NCBI RefSeq assembly: GCF_000376565.1
Contig: NZ_BARG01000030.1
Coordinates: 1 to 64,000 of the forward strand
Reading direction: 5' to 3'
DNA length: 64,000 nucleotides
Source: Streptomyces hokutonensis
GTDB taxonomy: Bacteria > Actinomycetota > Actinomycetes > Streptomycetales > Streptomycetaceae
Under the pieces are notes generated by a model, which ran no database searches, was not told the DNA's origin, and saw only the letters and a program-made list of their open reading frames with translations. Shown one piece after another: positions 7,601 through 16,148 of this stretch. The position numbers were made by a program, and so were the translations under genes. The stretch's first letter is position 1, and every line of letters starts with the position of its first letter.

Positions 7601-9154
7601 GTGTTCGATACTCTCTCCGATCGCCTTTCAGCGACCTTCAAGAACTTGCGCGGCAAGGGGCGCTTGAGCGAAGCGGACATCGACGCCACGGCGCGCGAAA
7701 TCCGCATCGCCCTCCTCGAAGCCGACGTAGCCCTGCCCGTAGTCCGTACGTTCATCAAGAACGTCAAGGAGCGAGCCCTCGGCGCCGATGTCAACAAGGC
7801 GCTGAACCCGGCCCAGCAGGTCCTGAAGATCGTCAACGAGGAACTCGTGACGATCCTCGGCGGCGAGACCCGGCGGCTTCGGTTCGCCAAGAACCCGCCG
7901 ACCGTGATCATGCTCGCGGGTCTGCAGGGTGCCGGTAAGACGACCCTCGCGGGCAAGCTCGGCAAGTGGCTCAAGGACCAGGGGCACTCGCCGCTGCTCG
8001 TCGCCGCCGACCTCCAGCGCCCGAACGCGGTGAACCAGCTGAGCGTCGTCGCCGAGCGCGCCGGTGTCGCGGTCTACGCGCCCGAGCCGGGCAACGGCGT
8101 CGGTGACCCGGTCAAGGTCGCCAAGGACTCCATCGAGTTCGCCAAGTCCAAGGTCCACGACATCGTGATCGTGGACACCGCGGGCCGCCTGGGTATCGAC
8201 CAGGAACTGATGCAGCAGGCCGCGGACATCCGCGACGCCGTCTCGCCGGACGAGATCCTGTTCGTCGTCGACGCGATGATCGGTCAGGACGCGGTCAACA
8301 CCGCCGAGTCGTTCCGCGACGGCGTCGGCTTCGACGGCGTGGTGCTCTCCAAGCTCGACGGCGACGCCCGCGGTGGCGCCGCCCTGTCGATCGCCTCGGT
8401 CACCGGCAAGCCGATCATGTTCGCGTCGAACGGCGAGAAGCTGGACGACTTCGACGCCTTCCACCCGGACCGGATGGCCTCGCGCATCCTCGACATGGGT
8501 GACCTGCTCACCCTGATCGAGCAGGCGGAGAAGACGTTCAGCCAAGAAGAGGCCGAGAAGATGGCCTCGAAGCTGGCGTCCAAGAAGGGCCAGGACTTCA
8601 CCCTCGACGACTTCCTGTCCCAGATGGAACAGGTCCGGAAGATGGGCAGCATCAGCAAGCTGCTCGGCATGCTGCCCGGCATGGGGCAGATCAAGGACCA
8701 GATCAACAACCTGGACGAGCGCGACGTCGACCGTACGGCCGCCATCATCAAGTCGATGACCCCGGCCGAGCGCGCCGAGCCGACCATCATCAACGGCTCG
8801 CGCCGCGCCCGTATCGCCAAGGGCTCCGGCGTCGAGGTCAGCGCCGTGAAGGGTCTGGTCGAGCGGTTCTTCGAGGCCCGCAAGATGATGTCCCGCATGG
8901 CGCAGGGCGGCGGGATGCCCGGCATGCCGGGGATGCCGGGCATGGGCGGCGGCCCCGGCCGCACGAAGAAGCAGCCCAAGCAGGCCAAGGGCAAGCAGCG
9001 TTCCGGCAACCCGATGAAGCGCAAGCAGCAGGAGCTGGAAGAGGCCAGGCGCCGCGAGGCCGGCGCGGCCCAGGGCGGCAACGCGTTCGGACTGCCCGAG
9101 CAGGGCGGCAAGGACTTCGAGCTCCCGGACGAGTTCAAGAAGTTCATGGGCTGA
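7601..9154 (+). CDS. ffh: Ffh, signal recognition particle GTPase
   Basis: The 517-aa protein is the SRP54 homologue that binds 4.5S RNA and signal sequences and docks with FtsY. The N domain is followed by the G domain, with P-loop GLQGAGKTT (about residues 107-115), DTAGRL (about 192) and TKLDG-like SKLDGDARGG. The methionine-rich M domain contains GMLPGMGQIKD, and the tail has an unusual MPGMPGMPGM run plus a lysine-rich stretch. GTG 7601 is preceded by GAGGAC. An in-frame ATG at 7538 lies further upstream but lacks family support. It appears monocistronic, with a strong terminator after it. Confidence 0.97.
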   Translation: MFDTLSDRLSATFKNLRGKGRLSEADIDATAREIRIALLEADVALPVVRTFIKNVKERALGADVNKALNPAQQVLKIVNEELVTILGGETRRLRFAKNPPTVIMLAGLQGAGKTTLAGKLGKWLKDQGHSPLLVAADLQRPNAVNQLSVVAERAGVAVYAPEPGNGVGDPVKVAKDSIEFAKSKVHDIVIVDTAGRLGIDQELMQQAADIRDAVSPDEILFVVDAMIGQDAVNTAESFRDGVGFDGVVLSKLDGDARGGAALSIASVTGKPIMFASNGEKLDDFDAFHPDRMASRILDMGDLLTLIEQAEKTFSQEEAEKMASKLASKKGQDFTLDDFLSQMEQVRKMGSISKLLGMLPGMGQIKDQINNLDERDVDRTAAIIKSMTPAERAEPTIINGSRRARIAKGSGVEVSAVKGLVERFFEARKMMSRMAQGGGMPGMPGMPGMGGGPGRTKKQPKQAKGKQRSGNPMKRKQQELEEARRREAGAAQGGNAFGLPEQGGKDFELPDEFKKFMG

Positions 9155-9173
9155 CGGCCTGTTCGCTACGTCA

Positions 9174-9207
9174 CCGAGGGCGCCCCTCTCCGGAAGGGCG
9201 CCCTCGG
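9174..9207 (+). terminator. Terminator after ffh
   Basis: A perfect 12-bp GC-rich stem (9174-9185 with 9196-9207) with a 10-nt loop lies 20 bp after the ffh stop codon. Confidence 0.75.
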
Positions 9208-9254
9208 CGCATGCCGGGCGTGCCGACGCCTGGCCCGTGTCGTAACTTGCCGGT

Positions 9255-11192
9255 ATGACCAACCCCGCGCCGCCGCGCAAGTCGCCCGATCAGCCCTGGC
9301 GCACGGAGGGCACCCCCGACGAGCCCCCGAAGCCGTCGCCGGGCGGGAAGAAGATGCGCGGCGGCTGGTGGAGCCTGATCCTCACCGCGCTGGTCGTGTA
9401 CCTGATCGCCAACCTGATCCTGTCTTTCTTCAACGAGGGCGACGAGCCGACGATCTCGTACACGGAGTTCAGCAAGCAGGTCGACGCGGGCAACGTCACC
9501 AAGATCTACGCCAAGGGCAACGCGATCCAGGGCCAGCTGAAGAAGGGCCAGGACAACCCGGACGGCGGCGGCAAGTACACCAAGTTCGACACCGAGCGGC
9601 CGACCTTCGCGGACGACCAGCTCTGGGAGGACCTGACCAAGCACAACGTCACGGTCACGGCGGAACCGGTCGTACAACACCGTAGTTTTCTGGCCAATCT
9701 GCTGATCGCGCTGGCGCCGATGCTGCTCCTGGTCGTCCTGTGGATCTTCATCGCGCGGCGGATGAGCTCGGGGCTCGGCGGCGCGGGCGGGATGCTCGGC
9801 CGCAAGGCCCCGCCGAAACCGGTCGAGCTGGAGGCGGGCAAGCCCCGCACGACGTTCGAGGACGTGGCCGGCATCGACGAGGTCGAGGGCGAGCTGAACG
9901 ACGTCGTCGACTTCCTCAAGAACCCCGACGAGTACCGGAAGATGGGCGCCAAGATGCCCCGGGGCGTGCTGCTCGCGGGTCCGCCCGGCACCGGCAAGAC
10001 GCTGCTCGCGCGGGCGGTCGCGGGGGAGGCGGGGGTGCCGTTCTTCTCGGCCTCGGCCTCCGAGTTCATCGAGATGATCGTCGGTGTCGGCGCCTCACGC
10101 GTGCGTGAACTCTTCGCGGAGGCCCGCAAGGTGGCCCCCTCGATCATCTTCATCGACGAGATCGACACCATCGGCCGGGCCCGCGGCGGCGGCAGCGGCA
10201 TGGGCGGTCACGACGAGCGCGAGCAGACCCTGAACCAGATCCTCACCGAGATGGACGGCTTCTCCGGCTCCGAGGGCGTCATCGTCATCGCGGCCACCAA
10301 CCGCGCCGACGTCCTGGACCCGGCCCTGACCCGCCCCGGCCGCTTCGACCGGGTGGTCGTGGTCTCACCGCCCGACCGGGGCGGCCGCGAGGCGATCCTG
10401 GAGATCCACACCCGCGAGATCCCGCTCGCGAAGGACGTGAACCTCGCCCAGGTCGCCCGTACCACCCCGGGCATGACCGGCGCCGAACTCGCCAACCTCG
10501 CCAACGAGGCCGCCCTCCTCGCCGTCAAGCGCAAGCAGAGCGAGGTCACCCAGTCCGACCTCTCGGAGGCCCTGGAGAAGGTCCAACTGGGCGCCGAACG
10601 CCCGCTGGTGATGCCCGAGGAGGAACGCCGCCGCACCGCCTACCACGAGAGCGGCCACGCTCTCCTGGGCATGCTCCAGCCCGGCGCCGACCCGGTCCGC
10701 AAGATCACCATCGTCCCGCGCGGGAGGGCACTCGGCGTGACGCTCTCCACCCCGGACGCCGACAAGTACGCGTACACCGAGGAGTACCTGCGCGGCCGGA
10801 TCATCGGCGCCCTCGGTGGCATGGCCGCGGAACAGGTCGTCTACGGCGTGATCACCACCGGCGCCGAGAACGACCTCGAACAGGTCACCAACATCGCGCG
10901 CGGGATGGTCGCCCGCTGGGGCATGAGCGAGCGCGTCGGCCGCCTCTCCGCCCTCCCGAACGACGCCCAGCAGGCCTACGGCCTCGCAGCGGCCCCGGGG
11001 ACCCTCGACGTGATCGACCACGAGATGCGCCGCATCGTCGACGAGTGCTACGACGAGGCCTGCCGCAAACTCCGCGACCACCGCGGCCAGTTGGACGACC
11101 TCGCGGCGGCCCTCCTGGAGAACGAGACCCTGGAGGAGACGGACGCGTACCGCATCGCAGGCGTCACGCGCCTCTTCAAGGAGGACTCCTAG
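9255..11192 (+). CDS. ftsH: FtsH-family membrane AAA+ zinc metalloprotease
   Basis: A 645-aa inner-membrane protease of the FtsH type. A proline-rich N-terminus precedes TM1 (about 36-56), then an extracytoplasmic loop with the FtsH_ext-like SYTEFSKQVDAG, and TM2 (about 140-162). The AAA module has Walker A AGPPGTGKTLLAR (about 241-249), Walker B FIDEIDTIG, and the SRH with NRADVLDPALTRPGRFDR. The zinc site is HESGH (464-468). Streptomycetes usually carry another FtsH elsewhere (S. coelicolor SCO3404 as I recall), so this is probably a paralogue. The ATG at 9255 has no clear ribosome-binding site, so the mRNA may be leaderless. Confidence 0.93.
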   Translation: MTNPAPPRKSPDQPWRTEGTPDEPPKPSPGGKKMRGGWWSLILTALVVYLIANLILSFFNEGDEPTISYTEFSKQVDAGNVTKIYAKGNAIQGQLKKGQDNPDGGGKYTKFDTERPTFADDQLWEDLTKHNVTVTAEPVVQHRSFLANLLIALAPMLLLVVLWIFIARRMSSGLGGAGGMLGRKAPPKPVELEAGKPRTTFEDVAGIDEVEGELNDVVDFLKNPDEYRKMGAKMPRGVLLAGPPGTGKTLLARAVAGEAGVPFFSASASEFIEMIVGVGASRVRELFAEARKVAPSIIFIDEIDTIGRARGGGSGMGGHDEREQTLNQILTEMDGFSGSEGVIVIAATNRADVLDPALTRPGRFDRVVVVSPPDRGGREAILEIHTREIPLAKDVNLAQVARTTPGMTGAELANLANEAALLAVKRKQSEVTQSDLSEALEKVQLGAERPLVMPEEERRRTAYHESGHALLGMLQPGADPVRKITIVPRGRALGVTLSTPDADKYAYTEEYLRGRIIGALGGMAAEQVVYGVITTGAENDLEQVTNIARGMVARWGMSERVGRLSALPNDAQQAYGLAAAPGTLDVIDHEMRRIVDECYDEACRKLRDHRGQLDDLAAALLENETLEETDAYRIAGVTRLFKEDS

Positions 11193-11211
11193 GGCCCTAG
11201 TCCTCCAGTCC

Positions 11212-12069
11212 TCAGGTCGTACGCGCGATCACATACCGGAAGACGTTCGGCATCCACACCGTTCCGTCCTGCCGCCGATACGGATGCAACGCTTCCGCCA
11301 ACTCCTTCTCCACCTGCACCTGGTCCGTCGCGGTGATCGCCGCGTCGAAGAGCCCCGTCGACAGCAGTCCTCGTACGGCGCTCTCCACATCGGCGTACCC
11401 GAAGGGGCACGACACCCGCCCGGAGCCGTCCGGCCGCAGACCGGCGCGCTGGGCGACCTCCTCCAGGTCGTCGCGCAGAGCCGGTCGCCAACTGCCCGCG
11501 CTGCGCAGCGGATCTGCCATCCGGCCGGCCACCCGCAGCACGGACGACGTGGCGCAGCGCTCCGGCGGACCCCAGCCGGCCAGCACCACGGGCGCCCCGT
11601 GCTCGGTCAACGGCGTGGCGGACGCGAGCAGTTCGCCGAGTCCCTCCGCGTCGCCCGCGAGACACCCGATGGGCTCGAAGGCGGTCACCAGGGTGTACGC
11701 GGGCGTCTCCGCGTCGGCCGCGTCCCTGGGGGAGCCGTAGACGAGCCGGGTGTGCGCACGCGTGCGTGGGGACCACACGTCCGGCAGCAGCCGCTCCCGG
11801 GCGAGGGCCAGCCGTTCGGGGGAGGAGCGCTCGACACCGGTGACCGACGCGCCTCTGGAGGCAGCCATCAGCAGGGCGAGCCCGGAGCCGCAGCCGAGGC
11901 CGAGCAGCCGGGTGCCGGGCCCCACTTCGAGTCGCTCGTAGACGGCTTCGTAGAGCGGTACCAGCATCCGCTCCTGGATCTCGGACCAGTCACGCGCGCG
12001 TGCACCCAGGTCCACACGGGGCGCGGGCCCCGCATGAGGCAGGTAGTGCCGCACGAGCGTAGGTGTCAT
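11212..12069 (-). CDS. Class I SAM-dependent methyltransferase-like protein
   Basis: A 285-aa protein with a Rossmann methyltransferase core. Motif I reads LLGLGCGSGLALLMA, followed by an acidic strand end SVTGVERSS. The substrate is not evident. The N-terminal region MTPTLVRHYLPHAGP resembles a conserved streptomycete family. The chosen ATG at 12069 fits this family. An upstream ATG at 12159 would add 30 residues rich in Gly and His that look non-coding. It is transcribed toward ftsH (convergent) and diverges from proS. Confidence 0.7.
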   Translation of the reverse strand: MTPTLVRHYLPHAGPAPRVDLGARARDWSEIQERMLVPLYEAVYERLEVGPGTRLLGLGCGSGLALLMAASRGASVTGVERSSPERLALARERLLPDVWSPRTRAHTRLVYGSPRDAADAETPAYTLVTAFEPIGCLAGDAEGLGELLASATPLTEHGAPVVLAGWGPPERCATSSVLRVAGRMADPLRSAGSWRPALRDDLEEVAQRAGLRPDGSGRVSCPFGYADVESAVRGLLSTGLFDAAITATDQVQVEKELAEALHPYRRQDGTVWMPNVFRYVIARTT

Positions 12070-12230
12070 CGAAAGCGCCCCAATCCGCCGAGAGTTGTGG
12101 CCGTGCCCGTTTCCGAGGCCCCCGTGATGTGCGCCCGCACTTCCCCCGTATGCCAGCAAACTCCGCGCTCGCTACGGCGTCCAGGGTTTGTGGGGCCCGG
12201 CTTGTGGCTTCTCTGTGGGAGTGGCGAGAA

Positions 12231-12268
12231 TTCACATGACGGCAACGTGGGCCCGTACCATCGCGCCA
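12231..12268 (+). promoter_or_regulatory. Candidate leaderless promoter of proS
   Basis: TTCACA (12231-12236), a 19-bp spacer and TACCAT (12256-12261) place the expected transcription start within a base or two of the proS ATG at 12268. No ribosome-binding site precedes the ATG, in keeping with a leaderless mRNA. Confidence 0.5.
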
Positions 12269-13683
12269 TGGCGAAGGCACCCGTACTCACACCGCGGGCG
12301 GAAGATTTCCCCCGCTGGTACCAGGATCTGATCAGCAAGGCCGAGCTGGCCGACAACGGCCCGGTGCGCGGCTCCATGGTCATCCGACCGTACGGGTACG
12401 GCCTCTGGGAGCGGATGCAGGCCGAGATGGACGCCCGCATCAAGGAGACGGGCACCGAGAACGCGTACTTCCCGCTGCTGATCCCGCAGTCCTACCTCGC
12501 CCGCGAGGCCGACCACGTCGAGGGCTTCGCGCCCGAGCTGGCCGTGGTCACGCACGGCGGCGGCAAGGAGCTGGAGGAGCCCGCGGTCGTCCGGCCCACC
12601 TCCGAGATGATCATCAACGAGTACTTCTCGAAGTGGGTGCAGAGCTACCGCGACCTGCCCCTGCTGATCAACCAGTGGGCGAACGTGGTCCGTTGGGAGC
12701 TGCGCCCCCGGCTCTTCCTCCGCACGAGCGAGTTCCTGTGGCAGGAGGGCCACACGGCGCACGCGACCTACGAGGAGGCGCGGGACTTCGCCGCGCACAT
12801 CCACCGCGAGGTCTACGAGGACTTCATGGTCAACGTCCTCGCGATGGACGTCGTACCGGGACGCAAGACGGTCAAGGAACGGTTCGCGGGCGCGATCAAC
12901 ACCCTCACCCTCGAAGGGATGATGGGCGACGGCAAGGCGCTGCAGATGGCGACCAGTCACGAGCTGGGCCAGAACTTCGCCAAGGCCTTCAACACCCAGT
13001 ACCTGTCCAAGGAGGGCAAGCAGGAACTGGTCTGGCAGACCTCCTGGGGCTCCACCACCCGCATGATCGGCGCCCTGGTGATGATGCACGGTGACGACGA
13101 CGGCCTCCGGGTACCGCCGCGTCTCGCACACATCCAGGCCGTCGTGCTCGCGATCAAGGGCGACGAGGCGGTTCTGGCCAAGGTCCGCGAGCTCGGGGAC
13201 CGGCTGAAGGCGGTGGGCGTGCGCGTACGGGTCGACGTCCGTACGGACGTCCCCTTCGGGCGCCGGGCCGTCGACTGGGAGCTCAAGGGCGTACCCGTAC
13301 GGATCGAGATCGGGCCCCGTGACCTGGAGAACGGCACCGCGATGCTGGCCCGGCGGATCCCGGGAGGCAAGGAGCCGGTGGCGATCGACTCCCTCGTAGA
13401 GAGGCTTCCCGTCATCCTCGAGGAGGACCAGGCGCTGCTGCTGAAGCAGTCCCGCGAGCGGCGCGAGTCCCGCACCTCCGAGGTGTCCACGATCGCGGAG
13501 GCCGTCGAGGCCGCCACCGCCGGCGGCTGGGCGCGCATCCCGTGGGCGACACTGGGCGAGGAGGGCGAGGCCGAACTGGCCGAGCACGCGGTCACCGTAC
13601 GGTGTCTCGTCGCCGAGGACGGGTCGGTACCGGACGCCGACAAGGCACCCGGTAACGTCGCGGTCGTCGCGCGCGCCTACTGA
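12268..13683 (+). CDS. proS: Prolyl-tRNA synthetase, type 3 (archaeal/eukaryal-like short form)
   Basis: The 471-aa enzyme charges tRNA-Pro with proline. Its length and lack of the bacterial insertion (YbaK-like) domain mark the short archaeal/eukaryal-type ProRS. Class II signatures are visible: motif 1 around RGSMVIRPYGYGLWE, motif 2 around VRWELRPRLFLRTSEFLWQEG, and motif 3 around WGSTTRMIGALVM. The anticodon-binding domain starts near PPRLAHIQAVV. The family-typical start MAKAPVLTPRAEDFP corresponds to ATG 12268. The gene stands alone between a divergent methyltransferase and the SprT-like gene. Confidence 0.96.
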   Translation: MAKAPVLTPRAEDFPRWYQDLISKAELADNGPVRGSMVIRPYGYGLWERMQAEMDARIKETGTENAYFPLLIPQSYLAREADHVEGFAPELAVVTHGGGKELEEPAVVRPTSEMIINEYFSKWVQSYRDLPLLINQWANVVRWELRPRLFLRTSEFLWQEGHTAHATYEEARDFAAHIHREVYEDFMVNVLAMDVVPGRKTVKERFAGAINTLTLEGMMGDGKALQMATSHELGQNFAKAFNTQYLSKEGKQELVWQTSWGSTTRMIGALVMMHGDDDGLRVPPRLAHIQAVVLAIKGDEAVLAKVRELGDRLKAVGVRVRVDVRTDVPFGRRAVDWELKGVPVRIEIGPRDLENGTAMLARRIPGGKEPVAIDSLVERLPVILEEDQALLLKQSRERRESRTSEVSTIAEAVEAATAGGWARIPWATLGEEGEAELAEHAVTVRCLVAEDGSVPDADKAPGNVAVVARAY

Positions 13684-13943
13684 GGCGGCGTCCTCCGGCG
13701 GCAGAGCGACCGAAAGGCCTCTTGCGCAACGGCGGACGACAGCTCCCCCGGCGCGCGGACACCGTCTACGCGCCGGGTCGTACGTAGGACTACGCACCAG
13801 CTTGGTATGAGCTGTGAGGCTTCTCCGCAGATCAGCGCACCCGCCCTCGTCAGGACGCATCAGCGGCAACTGACGGGTACGTGCAAATTATTTGGGATGC
13901 CCCGGAATCGGAACACAGGGGCACTCCGGCTCGTTGTCATTAC

Positions 13944-14540
13944 GTGAGCACGACACAGACACCACCTGTTCTCGCCGCAGAGCTGGCAGAGGCGTGGGCC
14001 GACATTCAGCGGTACCACCCCGAACTGCCCGATCTGGCCGCGCCCGAGTCCCTGATCGGAGAGTCGTCGTCCGCCTGCGGACACGAGCTCTCCTTCGAGC
14101 GACTGCTCCATGAGGCAGTCCATGGCATCGCCGCCGCGCGCGGCGTGCGCGACACGTCCCGTGCCGGCCGCTACCACAACCGGAGATTCCTCGCGATCGC
14201 CGAGGAGCTGGGCCTGGACCACCCCGACGAACCGCATCCCAGCAGCGGTTTCTCGCTGGTCCAGCTCAACCCCGAGGCCAAGCGGCGTTACCGGCCGACG
14301 ATGGAGCGTCTCCAGCGCGCGCTGAAGGCGCACACCGTCGCCACCTCCGCGGACACCTCCCGCACCTTCCGCGGCCCGGCCGCCCGGCACGGCTCGTCCG
14401 GTGGCGGGGTCCGCGTCAAGGCGGTGTGCGACTGCGGTCGTAACGTACGGGTCGTCCCGTCGGTGCTGGCCCAGGCGCCGATCGTGTGCGGGGGCTGCGG
14501 CAAGCCCTTCCGCATTCCGGAGGTCGTGGGCGCGGCCTGA
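13944..14540 (+). CDS. SprT-like putative zinc metalloprotein
   Basis: The 198-aa protein contains an HExxH zinc motif, HEAVH (about residues 56-60), within LSFERLLHEAVHGIAAARG. A downstream block YHNRRFLAIAEELGL resembles the SprT/minimal-gluzincin layout. The C-terminus has a likely zinc ribbon made of CDCGRN and CGGCGKPF. The conserved streptomycete family starts at the GTG 13944 (MSTTQTPPVL). The enzyme activity and substrate are unknown, and a peptidase role is inferred only from the HEAVH motif. A terminator follows directly. Confidence 0.7.
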   Translation: MSTTQTPPVLAAELAEAWADIQRYHPELPDLAAPESLIGESSSACGHELSFERLLHEAVHGIAAARGVRDTSRAGRYHNRRFLAIAEELGLDHPDEPHPSSGFSLVQLNPEAKRRYRPTMERLQRALKAHTVATSADTSRTFRGPAARHGSSGGGVRVKAVCDCGRNVRVVPSVLAQAPIVCGGCGKPFRIPEVVGAA

Positions 14541-14544
14541 GGGC

Positions 14545-14565
14545 GCGGCTGCTCGTGGCAGCCGC
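14545..14565 (+). terminator. Terminator after the SprT-like gene
   Basis: A perfect 8-bp GCGGCTGC/GCAGCCGC stem with a 5-nt loop starts four bases after the stop codon. Confidence 0.55.
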
Positions 14566-14685
14566 ACCCCGCAGGCCGGGTTGCGTACACCCGCGCCGGT
14601 CACCTCCCGGCGCCGGGTGTCGCTTCCGCATGGGCGGGGGCATGCGGGGGCATGCTCCCCGGTCGGGCGAACCGCCAGGGTGTGG

Positions 14686-14691
14686 CACAAT
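14686..14691 (+). promoter_or_regulatory. Candidate -10 element of the rpsP operon promoter
   Basis: The sequence TGTGGCACAATGG contains an extended -10-like CACAAT about 135 bp upstream of rpsP. A similar GCGCACAATGG lies upstream of the DUF2469 gene. No clear -35 is seen. The leader of about 130 nt holds nothing I recognise. Confidence 0.35.
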
Positions 14692-14825
14692 GGCTAGCTG
14701 TACTCGACAGCCGCACAGGAACCCTCTCGCCTCCGGCTGACGCGTCCATCGGGCACTCGGGTACCGCAACCCCACGCGGCCATCTGCCGTGCCCAACCAC
14801 GTCAAAACCAGGAGAACCCACTCCC

Positions 14826-15245
14826 GTGGCAGTCAAGATCAAGCTGAAGCGTCTGGGCAAGATCCGTTCGCCTCACTACCGCATCGTCGTCGCCGACTCC
14901 CGTACCCGCCGTGACGGCCGGGCCATCGAGGAGATCGGTCTGTACCACCCGGTGCAGAACCCCTCGCGCATCGAGGTCGACACGGACCGCGCGCAGTACT
15001 GGCTGGGTGTCGGCGCGCAGCCGACCGAGCCCGTCCTCGCCATCCTGAAGCTCACCGGCGACTGGCAGAAGTTCAAGGGCCTGCCGGCCCCGGCTCCGCT
15101 GCTCGTGGCCGAGCCGAAGGCCGCCCGCCCCGTGTTCGACGCCCTCGGTGGCGACGACGCGAGCAAGGGTGAGGCCATCACCCAGAAGAAGAAGGCCGAA
15201 AAGAAGGACGAGGCCCCGGCCGAGTCCGAGTCGACCGAGGCCTGA
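14826..15245 (+). CDS. rpsP: 30S ribosomal protein bS16
   Basis: The 139-aa protein has the bS16 core VKIKLKRLGKIRSPHYRI and ADSRTRRDGRAIEEIG in the first 50 residues. A long actinobacterial C-terminal extension is lysine/alanine/glutamate rich (KKKAEKKDEAPAES). GTG 14826 is the start, matching the MAVKIKLKRLG family N-terminus. It is the first gene of the ribosome-assembly group rpsP-khpA-rimM-trmD, with only two bases before khpA. Confidence 0.97.
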   Translation: MAVKIKLKRLGKIRSPHYRIVVADSRTRRDGRAIEEIGLYHPVQNPSRIEVDTDRAQYWLGVGAQPTEPVLAILKLTGDWQKFKGLPAPAPLLVAEPKAARPVFDALGGDDASKGEAITQKKKAEKKDEAPAESESTEA

Positions 15246-15247
15246 GC

Positions 15248-15487
15248 ATGCTCGAGGAGGCTCTCGAGCACCTCGTGAAGGGCATCGTCGACAACCCTGA
15301 CGATGTGCAGGTCGCCTCGCGCGACCTGCGTCGCGGGCGCGTGCTGGAGGTCCGGGTGCACCCCGACGACCTCGGCAAGGTGATCGGCCGCAACGGCCGC
15401 ACCGCTCGCGCTCTGCGCACCGTCGTGGGCGCAATCGGCGGCCGAGGCGTCCGCGTCGACCTCGTCGACGTGGACCACGTCCGCTGA
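15248..15487 (+). CDS. khpA: KhpA, KH-domain RNA-binding protein
   Basis: A 79-aa single KH domain with the GxxG RNA-binding loop in VIGRNGRTARALRT. It is conserved between rpsP and rimM in many Gram-positive bacteria. In Firmicutes it partners with KhpB/EloR in small-RNA and cell-wall regulation; its role in Streptomyces is inferred only. The start lies two bases after the rpsP stop, so it is translationally coupled. Confidence 0.93.
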   Translation: MLEEALEHLVKGIVDNPDDVQVASRDLRRGRVLEVRVHPDDLGKVIGRNGRTARALRTVVGAIGGRGVRVDLVDVDHVR

Positions 15488-15506
15488 CGTTTTTCGCAAA
15501 CCGGCT

Positions 15507-15542
15507 CGGGCCGGGGAGGGCCTGCGGGCCGTCCCCGGCCCG
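15507..15542 (+). terminator. Hairpin between khpA and rimM (terminator or attenuator)
   Basis: An 11-bp perfect stem (15507-15517 with 15532-15542) lies 20 bp after khpA and 60 bp before rimM. It has no T run. It may be a processing site or partial terminator that lowers rimM-trmD expression relative to rpsP. Confidence 0.5.
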
Positions 15543-15602
15543 TTGTCGTACTGGTCCTGGTACCAGTCGTCGTACTCGTCGTACTACAGGAGAGCAAGCA
15601 CA

Positions 15603-16148
15603 GTGCAGCTGGTAGTCGCTCGCATCGGCCGCGCCCACGGCATCAAGGGCGAGGTCACCGTCGAGGTACGCACCGACGAGCCGGAACTCAGGCTCGCCCC
15701 CGGAGCCGTCCTGGCCACGGAACCCGCCGCCACCGGTCCCCTGACCATCGAGACCGGCCGGGTCCACAGCGGCCGGCTCCTCCTGCGCTTCGAGGGCGTG
15801 AGCGACCGCACCGGCGCCGAGGCCCTGCGCAACACCCTCCTGATCGCCGAGGTCGACCCGGAGGAGCTGCCGGAGGAAGAGGACGAGTACTACGACCACC
15901 AGCTGATGGACCTGGACGTCGTCACCAAGGACGGCACCGAGGTCGGCCGGATCACCGAGATCTCCCACCTGCCCTCCCAGGACCTCTTCATCGTCGAGCG
16001 CCCCGACGGCAGCGAGGTGATGATCCCCTTCGTCGAGTCGATCGTCCTGGAGATCGACCTGGAGGAGCAGCGCGCGGTCATCGACCCGCCGCCCGGACTG
16101 ATCGACGACCAGGCGGAAATCGTGTCCTCCAAGGAGGAGGAGGCGTAA
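15603..16148 (+). CDS. rimM: RimM, 16S rRNA processing / 30S maturation factor
   Basis: The 181-aa factor binds uS19 and helps assemble the 30S head. The N-terminal RimM barrel begins VQLVVARIGRAHGIKGEV and includes the typical GIKGEVTVEVRTD block. The C-terminal PRC-barrel region contains YYDHQLMDLDVVT and IPFVESIVLEIDL. The chosen GTG 15603 follows an AGGAGAG ribosome-binding site. The stop shares one base with the trmD start (TAATG). Confidence 0.95.
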   Translation: MQLVVARIGRAHGIKGEVTVEVRTDEPELRLAPGAVLATEPAATGPLTIETGRVHSGRLLLRFEGVSDRTGAEALRNTLLIAEVDPEELPEEEDEYYDHQLMDLDVVTKDGTEVGRITEISHLPSQDLFIVERPDGSEVMIPFVESIVLEIDLEEQRAVIDPPPGLIDDQAEIVSSKEEEA

